Shown in pieces: positions 25,301 to 40,000 of a stretch of 64,000 bases of DNA. Each line of letters opens with the position of its first letter. Position 1 is the first letter of the stretch. The notes under the pieces are model-generated. The model did no database searches. It was not told the DNA's origin and was given only the letters and a program-made list of their open reading frames with translations. The DNA lies in contig NC_082595.1 in assembly GCF_030936135.1 (NCBI RefSeq), forward strand, positions 23,945,930-24,009,929, in the 5' to 3' direction. Source of the stretch: Gavia stellata (lineage: Eukaryota; Chordata; Aves; Gaviiformes; Gaviidae). A program made the translations under genes and the position numbers.

Positions 25301-28040
25301 TCAGTGCAGCTGCCTGATAGGAAGTTGTGTCAGAGGTGCCCTATTTCTTGGGGATGTTCTTCTGCTTCTGTTAATTGACTTGGGGCAAATTTTAGGCTTG
25401 TTTTTTGAAATCAATCCGACTTATCAAAAGTCATGCGTTTGGATGAACGAAATCTCTGATTGGTGTATTCAGACTGCATGGACTGTTTTGGCTATTACAA
25501 CAGTGGCTTCAGGAGCTGATGTCACTTCAAATAGCTTCGCCATGAGGCCCAAACTCCTGATTTACAGAGTCCAAGAAGAATTTGGCTATGAAGGCTACAC
25601 TTTTACCTGGTTTTGAACGACGAGTGAGAACAACTTTCCGATCAGAGAGTTGTTGCGTTCTTTGAAAACGTACAAAATGGAGATAGCAAAAAACAGTGTT
25701 GCATAAAGGGGTATTTTGCCTGGGATGGTGGAATTAGGTTATACACCTTGTCACGTCAGTGTTTAAAATGCAACCTAAATGGAATAACAAATTCATTTAT
25801 TGCGTGGTGTTGTGTGTGTAGATCTGGAAGTTGTCACTAGAATTCCTGCTGAAGTTGCACAAAGAAGAGAAACTGTGACCAGAGAAGGGAGACATCTCTG
25901 TTTGCAATTACAAAATCCTTCAGGAACAGCAATATCAACCCTGTGCTACATAAGCAGAAGCAATCAGCTCGCTGTGGGTTTTTCAGACGGCTACCTGTCA
26001 CTATGGAATATGAAAACTTTGCAGAGGGAGTAAGTAGGCCTTTACACTTGGCCGTGCCTGGAGGTGCAGGGCTCTCAATTTTTTGCTTAAGGAAGTATGT
26101 TAATTTAAAGAGAACTTTTTTGGGGACTGAAATTCTGAGTATAGTCTGGGAAGGTTTAGAAATCCTCTTCTGAAATAACTGTTAAGTCATATATGGACTA
26201 AATGGGACCGCCTTCTCCCCAATGGACTAGGATTGTTTTCCGTATTGTGCCTGTGGATTGAGGAATTGTGGAAAGCACGCTTCTTTGGGTTATGCCAAGC
26301 AGTGAGGATGTGATAGAGCTGGTTTCCGTAAGACGGTTTGTTCTATCAGTAGTATTCAGTGAAAGCAGGAAATGTGTGTATTTCGATGAAACAGATTTTA
26401 AAAATTATTTTTCAGAAGAAGTTCCTGCAATTAGGGCATACGTTGAAAGGCTTAAGTACGTTAATAATGTGATTTTGCTGATACTATTCCTTGAAGTGTC
26501 CAGGACGCAACTAGTGAGACATGAAAAATTAGTAGCTGATCTGTGGCTGAAAATATATTCTTTCCTATATTTCAGCCTTGACCGACATAAGGGATCAACC
26601 CGTTCCAAGGCAGTGATGCATGTGAATGAAAGTTTGCTTGGAACCCCTGGAGATGAGAATAAGGGATGTGTACATTTATACGCAACAGAAAAATTAAGAG
26701 ATGATTTTAAATCTGCCAAAGACCAATCCCTCTTTAAATATTTGACGAAATTCGGATAGGGATTCACTTAGGCAAGTCTGCAGTGACTTCCCAGAAATGT
26801 ATTGGATGCTTAAATAGAGAGTGGAGGAATAATGAGGTGGCAAGAATAGATTGTGAAGGTACAAATAAGGTTGAGGAGTCTGGAAGAAAAACGTTTTACA
26901 TAGTCTAAGTAAAGAAACGAGAAACTACTTTTGTTTGGTCCTGTTTTAAATTTTTTCAGAAGATATGCTGCATTTTAAGTTCGATACTGAAGTAGGCTAC
27001 AACAGTAGGAACAATGTTTTGCCTAGCACCTGAAGTAGTCCTTTATGTTCCTCCTCCTCCAGCACAGGAGGACATAAACCCCGGTTATTGCATTTGATGA
27101 ACAGTAATTTCCTCACCTCTTGACCGTTGCATAAAAAGTAGTCGCTTCCTTGACTCACTTGTTTGAGATGGATGTATGACCTTCTGTACTTTGAGGATAA
27201 GCATGTAAGGTGCTCTTTTCTCAGAAGATGCTTCTACCCTTCTACGAACAGTTAGGGCCAGTAGGCTCACTTTTTTTCTTTTTGTTTTACTTTTCCCATT
27301 TTTTTTTTCCTTTTTTAAACCTGTAGGCACCACTCTCAGCTTGAAGGAGGAAGGATTCCTGTCTACGCTGTTACTTTTCAAGAGCCTGAGAATGATCCTC
27401 GCAATTGTTGCTACTTGTGGGCTGTTCAGTCTACACAAGAAAGGTGAAGAAAAACTTACTGTCAGCCACTGAATTAATTTTTTTTTATATACATGTATTT
27501 GTTCACATACAGTTAATACCTGTATATTTGTTTTGTTTGTTTAGCTGTGCGGGAGATTCTCTCAGGTAGGGAAGGTGTTAAGCTTACAATGCAATTTTTA
27601 CAGAATTCAACAGACGTGAAGGAGGGACCTAGGAGTTCCTCTCTTCTGAAAGAAGGCAAAGCAACAGTGGCTGTATTTTTGTGCTTGCATTCTTAAATGA
27701 TTTCCTTTGTTGCTTGATGACTACTTCGTGCTTTGTCCGATATTCACACCATGGTATTAACACAGTAGTTGAGGCTGCAGACCTAGAACACTAACCGTGC
27801 CGACATAACAGCCTGCTGCCCCTAAAGGAGGGAGGTGATGGTATTGCCCATTACCTTGTGCCAACTTTAGCAGTCTCTGGAGCCTTCATGAGCCAGTTCA
27901 GCTCACCTGGCAGAGAACGATCATTGTTCAGCAGAAAAGTCAATGGCTTCCTGCTGGGCTAATGGATGAAATCGGTATGTGGAAGGGTGCAGCGTATGCA
28001 AGAGAGGGACTGGAACTTTGGTGGTGAGGGAAGGGGAGAA

Positions 28041-28096
<56 letters not shown>

Positions 28097-31000
28097 CAGC
28101 AAGCTATTTGATCAGCTCAGCTGTTCACAGGGTGGCAATCTTTTTAAGTTTGACTTTAAAGCAGTTTTGATTGAGAACTCTTCCCTGTGAAGAACTATTT
28201 CCGACAACTTTTAGCCCGTACAACACAGTAAAGCTTTCAAAGGGCATGGTTAGCATTTGCCCCTGAAGCGGTTAGTGTCAAAATGTCCTCCTTTCTGTTT
28301 CAGCGGCCAAATGTGACCAATTATCATGTCTTGGGAAGTGCTGTTTGTCTCTTCAGCAAGAGCGCGCTATTAAGAAAACTTCAGTCTAGATCTAATAAAA
28401 TGGTAATGAGGACTATAAAGCAGCTTTGTAATCAAATTTCATAATTTATACCTTTTTCAGTGAAGGTGATCTTGTGAGTTTACATCTGTTGCAGTTAGCA
28501 TTTGGTGACCGAAAACGCTTGGCATCAGGACAGGTCATGTATGAGGTAAGACGTGCATGTATGTGAAAGGATGAAAATGGTAGTTTTCTCTAAGTGAGGA
28601 TCAGTTAAGTTGGCAGGGGTAATATTTACCATCAAAATTCAGAGGTGACTAAAAAACCGTAATCTTTGGCTGCGTCTTCTTGGGCTTGGCCTTTGTCCAT
28701 ACTTTTTGACAACAACTCACGGCATTTCATACTGCGGCGTCGTGTGTTCCAACTAGATTCATCTGCAAAGAGCCCGTATACATTCAGTTGCTGAGGAGGA
28801 AGCAGCTTTTACAAATAAAATTAGTCTTCATTTAAACACCAGATTAATGGCATGTCAGAAGAGAAGATAGGGCTTTGAATAGCTTTGTTTAACCAAACTG
28901 CAAGCTTCTGTCTGTCTCCCTTTCTTAAAGTAAGGTCATGCAGCTTCATTCTTTTCTGATCTTTGGGTATATATTTTCTTGTTTTTCTTTTGAGCTCTGT
29001 CAGCAGGACTTCAAATGAAATGTGTCTGCAGTGTCTCTCTTAAGTGTTGCTCCTGAAATGTAAGCGCTCCAAAGATATCTCCTTCTACTTTTTGGCTGGG
29101 TTACCTATGAAATCTACTCTTAAAGCCAGCCAAATACGTCAATACAGGAACCGGTGGTATGATTTGGTCAAAAGAGTAGACGTAAATTGTTAGAACTGGC
29201 TCCAAAGATGATGTTGTGTTTAAAATAGAGATGAGGTATCATTATATCTCAGAGATGTAACAGGTAGGAGACGCATCTGTATAATGTATAATTCTATTCG
29301 GTAGTATGCTTGAAACTCTCCCAAAATCTTTTTGAGGGGGAAGCGATCTTAATTCCGAGCAATTCTTTCCTCCTCTTTTGATACTTTCTCTTGCATGTTC
29401 TCAATAGGTATGCAATGAAATAGGGGTGATTCTTGCATCGTGGTACTCCGTTTCAATAGGGACGGGGCGTTTTGATTTTTTTTAATAAGTTTAAATGTTG
29501 ACCTTTTTCCTTATATATGGGAAAGCTCCTTCCTCATCTGTAAATGTTGCTGTTGAACAGATGAAGGTTAGGCGTTTGGAAAATGCATTACCAGTCCTGG
29601 TGACAAGGTATAAATATCTCCAAGTCATTCAGCGTGGTCTAAATATGGATGTCACCTCCTTATCTTTATGTGCATTTTTTTTATGACACCATCGTACGAT
29701 GCTCTAGAGGAACAGAGCACCCGGATTGGTGGTGTTTTTTTTTATAATTTTAAAAGAGCTTTCATTGGTGTTCACTTCTGCATCTCTTGTAGTGCTCTAA
29801 GGACTGTGGCAGGTTGACAGGAGAAAGTTTCTTTAATCTTTCTCCAGTTTCATTTTTGAACTTCTGCTTTATCCTCTTCTAAAAGTTACTTGTAGGTTTA
29901 GTGTTAGCAGTGGCAATGATAATACCTTGCATTGTGGGCTGCTTTGGAAAAATACCCAGTTGTCTATATCCATTTCTCTCGTGGCTACTTTGTTGTGTCT
30001 CAATATTTTAATGTTCATATGTGGGGCTTTTTAGTATTTGGCAATTCCTTGTCTTGGCCATCTTATTTTCTTGAATAAGAGGTGATGCATGTCAGTTTTC
30101 ACCTCAGAAGGTTGAAATGTCTAGCAGCTTTTGAATATGGCTCTTATAGAAATTCCAGTTGACACTTTTGAAGAAGTGCATCAAGTGATTAAATCATGTT
30201 GTTGTGATTGTGACCTGAGAAAGCTGTGATGTAGTTAATGTAAGACCCTGTATAGACAATGCAACCAGTCTCTTGATTTGAGATGTGTTACTCCCTTGCC
30301 ATTTCTGCTTCCCTGTGATGAGTGTTGTGGAAGATTGAAACAGGAACCAATCTTACAAGGCAGTTGAAGAGAGAACTGAAGAGCTGGACTTTCTTGGGGA
30401 GAGAAGACAGGTTCTTCAGCTACCTTCCAGATGAGCCACTTACACATGTAGCTTCATACCAAGACCTGGTAACACCTACTGCCAAAAAAAACCCCAAAAC
30501 AAGTTCCAGACCCCTCAAAACCCCAAAAGTTGCATTAGGACAGTATCTGTGCTCTACAGGGGACACTTTTGGTCTCAGAATACTTCCTTGTAGTCACAGA
30601 TTGCTCAGTACTCCATGGCTGTCTGCCTGCATGACTGAGTCAAGTTGGTTGTCCATCTTCCAGGGCAGAAAATGTAAGAGTTGCTCCCGAATGCCAGGTC
30701 AAGTTTGAGTAAACAAGGGGGAATCTACTGTTGATCCTTTGTTCATTGAATCACATCTGTCTGGTGCACAGGGCTTATGAGGAGCGGCTGAGGGAAGTGG
30801 GGTTGTTTAGTCTGGAGAAGAGGAGGCTGAGGGGAGACCTTATCACTCTCTACAACTACCTGAAAGGAGGTTGCAGAGAGGTGGGTGTTGGCCTGTTCTC
30901 CCAAGTGATGAGTGACAGGACAAGAGGAAATGGCCTCAAGTTGCGCCAGGGGAGGTTTGGATTGCATATTAGGAAAAACTTCTTCACTGAAAGGGTTTTC

Positions 31001-34000
31001 AGACATTGGAAGAGGCTGCCCAGGGAAGTGGTTGAGTCACCATCCCTGGAGGTATTTCAAAGACCTGTGGATGAGGCGCTTAGGGACATGGTTTAGTGGT
31101 GGACTTGGCAGTGTTAAGTTTACAGTAGGACTTGATGATCTTAAAGGTCTTTTCCAACATAAACAAGTCTGTGATTCTGTGACTTGTGTACTATAGCAGT
31201 GCTTTACTTTCTAGGAATCAGACTTGATGCTATGAAACAGCACATCTTTGCCTTTGTCTCGTGGTAAAAAGTCACAAAGGGGACTTGTGGAACATGTGGC
31301 ACTGTCTTTTTATAAATCAGCGTCAACCTTCGGTCTCCATTGCCTTCAAGGCTGGTTTAAGTCTGTGCTAAAGTAAGGAACCTAAGGGTATGTTTAAGTT
31401 AAGCTTTCAAAGATTGTTTTTACACAATCTCAGCAGTTGCTAAATCTCGTGCATCCAGTCATGGTGGCGGAGCACATCTTTACCTTTGTCCTACACAATG
31501 CTTGCGGGTGGACAGAGACTATAGTCTCTAATTTAATATCAGAGTCTGACCAGTGCATCTCATCTGAAAAGTGTCTTCATATTTTACTGGTCAATAAAGT
31601 TGTTACTTAACATCTTCCATACAGTGGAGTTCCTTAACTTATATTTGCTTGCCCCCGTGTGGAAAATATAAAACATGCTGTTTTGCTTCAGAAGTGGTCT
31701 TAGCCAGGAATTGTTTGATATTATTTTCCCCTGCTCCTCTGCCCCATCTTTGGGTGGGACTGGCTCTTCATATGTGAGTAAAAGTTGAAATGTCTAGCAG
31801 GTAAAATTCATCTCTGATTGGTTTATGGAGTTTCTGTGCTTTATCTGATGAAACAATCCTTTGGAATGGTGGACTTCTTGTTTAAAGAACATCTTTCATT
31901 AAACTTGGTTTTAGTGATTATTCCTTCTGCAATAAAAATGACGTTCTTTGCGTAGGCTTCGTGCTAGTTTTTCAAGGAGATGGTTTAGATTTTTCTTATC
32001 TACTCTGCACGTCTTGTTATTTCCACCGTTATTTGATAAAATAGAATGAACTGTGCCTGCTTCAGAGCAAATGTTAGCATTTTTCTGTTCAGTAATGAAA
32101 CATTTTAAAAAAAAAAAAGCCAACCTTGGTATTTATTAGAAGTATTTCCTCAACCCATTAAGAGAAAACCTGTTTCTTCTCAGATTAGGTGAATTAGACT
32201 TATCATATGAGAATGTATTGTGTTGTGCCAGTTCGTTTTAGAGCTCTGAAAGTGTAGGGAACTTAAGTAGGATGTGGTATGATCGATTTTTGGGTTGGTT
32301 TGTGTTTGGTGGTGGGTTTTTGTTGTTGTTGTTTTTTTGTTTGGTGGTTTGTTTGGTTTTTTCTGAATTGTAGAGGAGCTGTTTGTCCACAATACACACA
32401 TTCATGTGTTGCATTGTAGACAGTTTGAAGGAATGCTGTATTTGAAGAGGCAGTATTTCAGTTAATGCTTGCTTAGAAAGTGGCGGTATCAGAGGTTCAA
32501 CACAATCCTGCTGGAGTTTCTGTATATCCCAAAGTGGTTTGCTGACTCTGTAGGAATTGGTGATCCTAAACGCATTGCCCATGTGCATCCCACGTGCTCT
32601 CTGTTTTCGCCTTTTGCTGTTGGGTGTGCTCGGTGAAGGAACTGAGGGATATTTCACCCATTAGTCTCTGACCAGATTAGAGGAGGAGCTGGTAAGAGCT
32701 TACGTGGTTTGAAAGGAGATTGTTAAGCAGTAAGAAGTTCTCATAGCTACTAGAGAGAGAGATGCCTTTTCACTCTAGTGGTGAGCCTATAGAGAACACC
32801 TCTCAAAAGAGCTTTAGCTGCTGTAATGCCATGACTTCTCTACCTCCCTCAGTTCTGTACTCAAGACACGGAGCAGAGAGCTTTGCATGCATATGACGTG
32901 TTGCGTTATTTCGGATATCTCTTTGTAGATATATATTTAGGTTCGTAAAGAAACCTTGATGTTGCAAGGCATTCTGCAGAACGTGTTTAGAAATGAATAA
33001 TGTTAGGGAAATGCTAACTTTTGAAAGCGTGCAAAGCCTTTGCAGCCAAGCTTACCCGTTATGATTTGGCACTTAATTCTCTTGCATGTCAGCTGTAGTT
33101 TCTATTTGCCATCAGAAATAAGCGTGTGGGAAATATAAGCTAGAATATGCATATTATATTAGAGATATATGTTCTTTCGTATTTAGGTATAATGTACGTT
33201 TTTTTATCTCCAAATGACCTTTTCTCTCTCCTTCCATTTTTTCCCCAGGGTTTGGAATACTGTGACGAAAGGTACAGTTTAGATCTCACGGACGGAGTCT
33301 TTCCCCTGAGAGGGCAGGCCAGCAATACCAAATTACTCAGCTGTCAGACTGTAGAAAAATTTCGCAACCATTTTGACAGAGAGGATAGCGTTAACGAAGG
33401 TTTGTTCTGATGTCCGCGTTTGGCTATTCTAAAATAAATGGGTTTGGAATCTAAGCGATGAATGCTGCTCTGTACCCACAGTCTGCAAGTCGTAAATATC
33501 TGTATAGACTAGCTTGTTGGGCTTATTTAAAAAGAAAAACTGGGTGCTTAAGTTATGTGGGACTCCTTTAAAGGAAAAAACAGCCTTTATTTTATGCTTG
33601 CTGCCATGCCATAGCGATGTATGGTGGGGTCATGTCAGTGTTTTATTCTTCCAGCTGTTGCCTTTGAACAGTAAGATCATTCTCTCCCTTGCTTAGGAAT
33701 GTTACCTTTCTGTCTCCTTTTCATGAAGTATGAGGCATGGAGAAATACCTGTGGTTTTTCTGATGGTTTCTAATGAGCTTTTTTCCAGAATCTGTTCAAG
33801 TTAAGTTCTAGGCACACATGAGCTTCTGCTGGATGTGGGTTGAGGCTGGCAATGAAGCTGTCTTCTGAATGATGAAAATAATTGTTATCTTCAAAGGCAG
33901 TTTCAGGGGCTAACAAAACTGAAATGGCACAGAAGTTCACAATGCAACATAGTAAAGTGTGTGAGGATCCCTAAACGGTCATGATGAATTCAAGAGAGAA

Positions 34001-37000
34001 CCATTTTGCCAAACAAAGTGTCGTCTTGTTCCTTGCCCCATTAGGGTAAACGATCTACCACATACTTTGCTTACATCTGGAGAATGCGTTCTCCCCAGAG
34101 AAGAAAGACCATTCCACTTACTGAGACAACTGGAGTGCAGCATTGTGAATGTTTTATGTTACAGTCTTTATTCCGCTTCCCTGTTTGTTGGATTTGGGTT
34201 CTTTTTGTATTTATTTTTGTGTGCTAGTTGTGTTCTTTCATTCTGAATATGCTGGAGAGGAGCTATTCTTACTGCTGGAGAGGCAGTACGACTCAAACCT
34301 GTCACAGGGATGTTTGCTACTCCGTACATCCCTTTTTTTTTTTTTTCTTATTAGTAAGTGGTGTGTTTCAGGAGTGATAGAACAGAATTAAGCCAAAATA
34401 GAAAGTGGTGTTTTAGAAATATCAGCTGTATCATATTTTCTACAAATAAGAAACAATGTCTTGTCTTTTGCAGTAATATCTCCTGACACCAGTGTATCAA
34501 TCTTCAGTTGGCAAGTGACTACATATGGTCAGGGAAAACCATCTACTTATTTGGGTGTATTTGACATTAATCGCTGGTATCATGCTCAAATGCCAGATTC
34601 GCTAAGGTAGATTTTCATTAAGTTGTTCTCAACGTCCCTGCAAATAATTCATTTGAAAGTCGGCGTTCAGCTTATGCACTTGTTTTCTTTAAGGCCAGAA
34701 GAGTTCCTTCATGATTGCCCCTATTTTGCACTGTGGTCACTGGATACTGTAATAAGTATGACTTCGCCAAACCTCATTTTGGATATTCTGGTACATGAGC
34801 GGAGTCTGAGTCGGGGACTTCCTCCTTCTTATCCACCACCGGAGCAGTTTTTTAATCCAAGCACCTATAATTTTGGTAGGTATTTCACCGCTTTTAACAG
34901 CGAGAAGCTTGAATTGGGGTCCAACGCCATTTACTGGTTCTCTTGTTCGTTGTTTTTCACTCAACAACCAAACCAAACCAAAAAAACCCCAACCCCCCAC
35001 AAACCCAACTCTGATTACATTGTACCAGCAAGGTATTTCATGTTGTGAAATGCATCTGACATTCTGCTGAGTTTTGGGGTTTGGTGCTTTTGTCACGTAG
35101 CCTGTGAAGTGGTGATGGTTACAAAATGAAATGACTTTGAACTGAAGCTCAAAGCACAGCACCTTGATAGCACTAGAGATGAAATTTCTACACGCAGTAA
35201 TAATTTTTTAAAAAAGGTTTGCCTGCGATCTGACGAAGAAAATGGGTACTCAGTTATATCTTTCCAGATATTGCTGTTTAAAAAAAGTAAAGTGGTCCTA
35301 ACATAACTGTGAGAGCGTGGAATGTTGTCAAACGTTCCTTGTTTCTGCAGATGGTTCGTGCTTGCTGAACTCCGGAGTCGTTCATATGACTTGCACCGGC
35401 TTACAGAAGGAGGTGATCTTTTACTGTATCTTTATTGAGACTGTCAGGAGATGTACCTTTTCTAAGTTTTCTCTTGCACTGCTTTCAGTGTCAGAGACCA
35501 TTCTATGCTCATCCTGCCCATCCACACGCAGAATCGCAATTGTACCCTGCCAGTTTTATGCCAATGGTAACGTTTTCGGTCCACTCTTGGGACTGTAAAA
35601 CTACCGTTGTCCCCTGTTGAAGCACGATCAGGGATTGAGTGTCTAGAACGGAATACAACGTTGCTGTAGGAGCAAGAACAAAAATGTTGTGGAAGGCGGC
35701 GAAAGCTGTTACTTCTTTATTACCCATCAGTGGAACTGCCTGCTTAGGCTTGAGTTAGGGTTTGGATCCCTGATTAACCTGAAAAAGGAGGACAGAATGG
35801 AGAAAATGAAAAATTATTTGACTGTTTAAGAAGCAATGAATTCTTTGTTCTCCCAAACTTGGCCAAATCATAACTTCTGAGCCACTGCACAGATTGTAAC
35901 AAATAATTTTGAATTAAGTTTGAGCTCACTAAACATTTCCAACGTAAACCAGCTTCTGCACAAACAAGCATAGCAAGGGTCTTCCACAGTGTGATTTAAA
36001 GTTGTGTGTCAGTTTTGGCTTCGATAGAATGCATTTTGCGTCAGTGTTCGGGGAAAAAGAAAGGCCTGTGCATTGACAGAGAAGCTAGAAAATACTTAAT
36101 TAAGCATTGCAAGGGCTGATATTTTGTTTTACAGGACTTTTTTTATAAACTGTAACTGTTAGTTTGGCTGCCGTCTTTAAGACTCTACATAGTAATGCTT
36201 ACTGAGATGGCTAACCTAAAGTGTATTACTGACGCAAGCTTTCTGACAGTTTCAGTGAACATTTATGTTACTTCGCGTAGTGGTTATCCAGAACCTTAGT
36301 GCCTGAATAATAACGCTGTCTTAATCTGTAGTTTTTGATTGATGTTTCAGACCTTGAATTTTTTGAAGAAATCTGGTCCTTTGATAAGTGAAGCCATTCA
36401 CGATAGCTACAATAGGTGTCTTGCAGCTGGCTTGCTGTCTCCAAGACTAGTCGATGTCCAGCCATCCAGTTTGAGTCAGGTGAGCGCACATCAGGGAATC
36501 AAGGGGGAAACACACCCATCATGTCTGACGGGGCTCCAGAGGCTACAAGACACGATAATCTGATTTTCCTATTATTTGCAAGTTGCACTGAAATGCAGGT
36601 GGTTACTTACTTTAGTGAGCAGAAGTAATAGCAGTCCTAGATCCAAGCTACTGAGTTTGACTGGGAACAGCCCTAATAGCTCTGTCTTTAGAGACCCATC
36701 TATTAATTCTGTGCCACAGCTACGCACAAGGAAGCATCTTTCCCTCAGAACAACCTTTATCCCTGTCAGTTTCTCAAAGCATTAGGTTCAGTGCAGTAGC
36801 TGACGATGGGGGTGTCTCGCTGGGATGTGAGCTGTTGCAAACATCAGCTTGCTGCACTATACCCGATCATTTGCTTCCAAGGAAGTGGGCTGTGGTAAAC
36901 GATTACTGTTGTCAGCTCTACCTGACAATTTCCTCACCGCTTCCCTTCATTTTCCCATCATCAGTCGGCCGCTTTTCTGCGGCCTCTCAAAGCAGATCTT

Positions 37001-40000
37001 CGCCTCTGTAGCCTTTGCCTTGCGCTCCAGTAGCCCAATTTCCCCCGCTTAGACGGCCCTCTTGTTGCTTCAACACCTTAGCCACCTTTATCTCATGACG
37101 CCCTCTCCCTTCGATCCTCTTTATCCCACCATGGTGACTTCAGCCCCCTCTTTCCCAGGTTTTCCATTTGCAGTGCACCACCCCTGCTCTCTCATCTCAA
37201 GAGTTTCATGAGAGATGGAGCCTTTGTGATGAACAGCCCATCCTCAGCCAGGCAGCATCTAAGCGAAATAATCAGCTGGCTAGTCATCATACAGTGGAGC
37301 AATTAGTAGGAAGGGGAGAGCGGTCTTCCCACTGCCCTCATCTTCCTGTCTACCGGATTCTTTGCCAGATTTGTGGAAGTGTCTTAGGGCAAATAACACT
37401 TCTGCGCAGTGTGGTAGCTAAAATAAATTTCTTGGCCAGCTGACCTAGCCCAGAGACTGCTTATTTTGCAAGCCTGATGTAGACTCTTACATTCAAATTA
37501 GATGTTCTGCTGTCAGCTCCAGTTTGGGAATAACTTGGGAAATCGAGGCATTTTTTAATAACCTTTGCTGCATTGTGACTGTGTCGTTCAGAGACTTGTT
37601 AGGCATTTGAGCAGGGTTTTCTTTTGAATGTTAGTAAGGCAAATTTCAGAATTAGGGTCAGGAAGCCTGGTCTGGAGTTTTGTTTGCCACCCTACGTAGT
37701 ATTTGGTGTGTTTCCTTGTCTGAAAGCAGCTTTCAGAAACAGAAGGAAGTATCACATGTGTATTCTAATGTGTAGAAATCACTTTGAATGCAATGATTTT
37801 ACCCAGAAGGGAAAGAGACTTTTGAATTACGGTTCAAACAAAGAAACAAACAAAACCCAACCAGTGAAATTTTATGAAGGATCATTTCAGCTGAAAGAAG
37901 TATCAACACCAGCTGAAATAAACTACTCCTTAATATTGCATGCCTGTGCGTACCTGTGCATTATCCTTCTGAAGGATTACCAGCACGTTAGAATACAGTA
38001 TTTGAACAGCCTAAAATTTAAAATGGTTCACTTCTTTTCTGTCATTTGAGAAAAGTATAACTTCATGTTCTGGGTGTCAGTACTGCTTCATGTCTTCGTA
38101 GTCTAGAAAGCTGCTTGACCTGAGCTTCACTGTTCCCATGCAAAGAGGGTATTTGTTCTGTCCCCTTCATGCTTTCCTGATGGCGAGCTCATGCGCACAA
38201 AATGCGTAATGGGTATTAGCAGAGGATGTTACTGAAAGTAGTTAACTGGAACTCGGGAAATTGAGACTATAATGCAGAGGCATGCAAATAAATGTGAAAT
38301 GTCAGAGGAAAAGTTTAATGTGTTCCTCAGACCAAGCAGCAGTCCAGCCTGTGGCTAGAATTCAGAAGAAGAATGTGGAATTAGTTGCAGGTGTACTACT
38401 TGACTTGTGCTGTCTGCATGAGTATACCGGTAGAAGCAACCATTTGCTGTTGATGGTTCAGCTATTGAAAGTATGTAAGATTCTCATTTTACTTTGTCTG
38501 TTACATTTAGAAGGAGCAGTTAGAAGCGGTATTGTCAGCTGCTGTCCAGACAGGTTCTTTAGAACTTCTGACTGGGTGCATTAAACAGTGGGCATCTGAA
38601 GGTAATACTTCTTTACATTGTTTTTATGTTATATATTGGTTAGTTTGAAGTTGTTGATTTGTTTCTTTTTTGTTCTCTCTTTTTAAAGAGCAGCCAAGTT
38701 CTGCTGCTAATTTACGGTTTGTTCTTGAGTGGACATGGAACAAAGTGATCTATACAAAAGAAGAATTGGACCAAATATGTGAGTACTAGTGTAGTCATTC
38801 CACAAACATAAAATCATTCCTTCTAATTGAGCTTATCCAGTAATCTGCTGGTATATGGCATTGCACGCGGTTCTTTAAGTGTGCTTTGAAACTCTGAAAT
38901 TGCTCTGTAGGCTAATGCTTTAATGTTTATTCTTGAAAAGGTGTTCCGCTCTTTGATGGCTCTTGCAACTTCATTGACCCACAGACGTTACAGTCTCTTC
39001 AGCACTGCCAGTTGCTTTTGAGCAACCTTAGCACAGTCTTAAACTGTTTTCTAACAGAAGCACAAGAGCTGACTGAAAAAGGTTTGTCATAGTATTACTA
39101 AATCTTTGGTATGCTTTCTTAAGGTTTGGAATTATACTTGGGTTGTAATTGTGGGAACGTGAGCTTTTGTTGGGTTTGGTGATTGGAAGACGGTTAAATT
39201 TAGCTGGGCGAAGGGCCTTAAATCTGAGAAGCTGGGACGACCACTCAATATGCGTTGAGTTCAGGGTAACAGTTTGTTGTGGAGTTCATGCAAGCGGCTA
39301 GGGGAGGCTACGCTCAGCAAGAAGCTATGTAAGCACCTGGGTTGAAATTGCAGCACCTGAATGTGGTAATGCTCAACATGATTCTTTTTAATTCTTAGCC
39401 AGCAATTCAGAATTGCATGCAAATATTGTATTGCAAATTACTAAAAAAGATAAAGGAAGCGCAAATGAGTGACTTGTGAAGTAAGTTACTTGAGTTTTTA
39501 TAGCTTTTTAGATCATAAGTTGTTCTTGGCATATTGAGAAAAAGACAGACTGTCCCTTTGCTCTAGTAAAAATCTCTGCTACTTGAAAACCAGGTGTCGT
39601 CTTCCTGCGTGTATTTAATAGTTCAGGCTTAATTTTGTTTTATGTTAACCTTTAGTGAATCTGGTTCTTTGGAGGGGTTGCTTTCTCTTTTGGTGGTGAT
39701 TGTGGGTTTTTTCTTCAAATAAGAAAGCGATACAGAGTAGAAAATGCAAAGACGCGAGATTTCTACCGTGTCATTTTTGTATTTTCTATGTAGTATGATG
39801 AAGGGAGTTTTGTAAAAAGGAAAGGAATTGCATAACAAAAATCATCCTATGCCTTTTTTCAGGTTTTGCAGACTTGACAAACAAGAAGGTGGTAACTAGC
39901 CTCATTTCTTTGTATGCACAAGTGGTCATCTGGTTCTGTCGAGCCAGTCTCCTTCCAGAGGGTTTAGGTAAGCATAAACCGTAAGACATTTGTACCAAGG

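Noticed and set aside
28044..28091. Open frame through the TC repeat (Ser-Leu run)
   Set aside because: Translation of a dinucleotide microsatellite.
35488..35598. Candidate extra exon after exon 11 with acceptor CTTTCAG
   Set aside because: Not needed: exon 11 ends on a codon boundary and joins exon 12 exactly as in the remembered mammalian protein (QKE|TLNFLKK).
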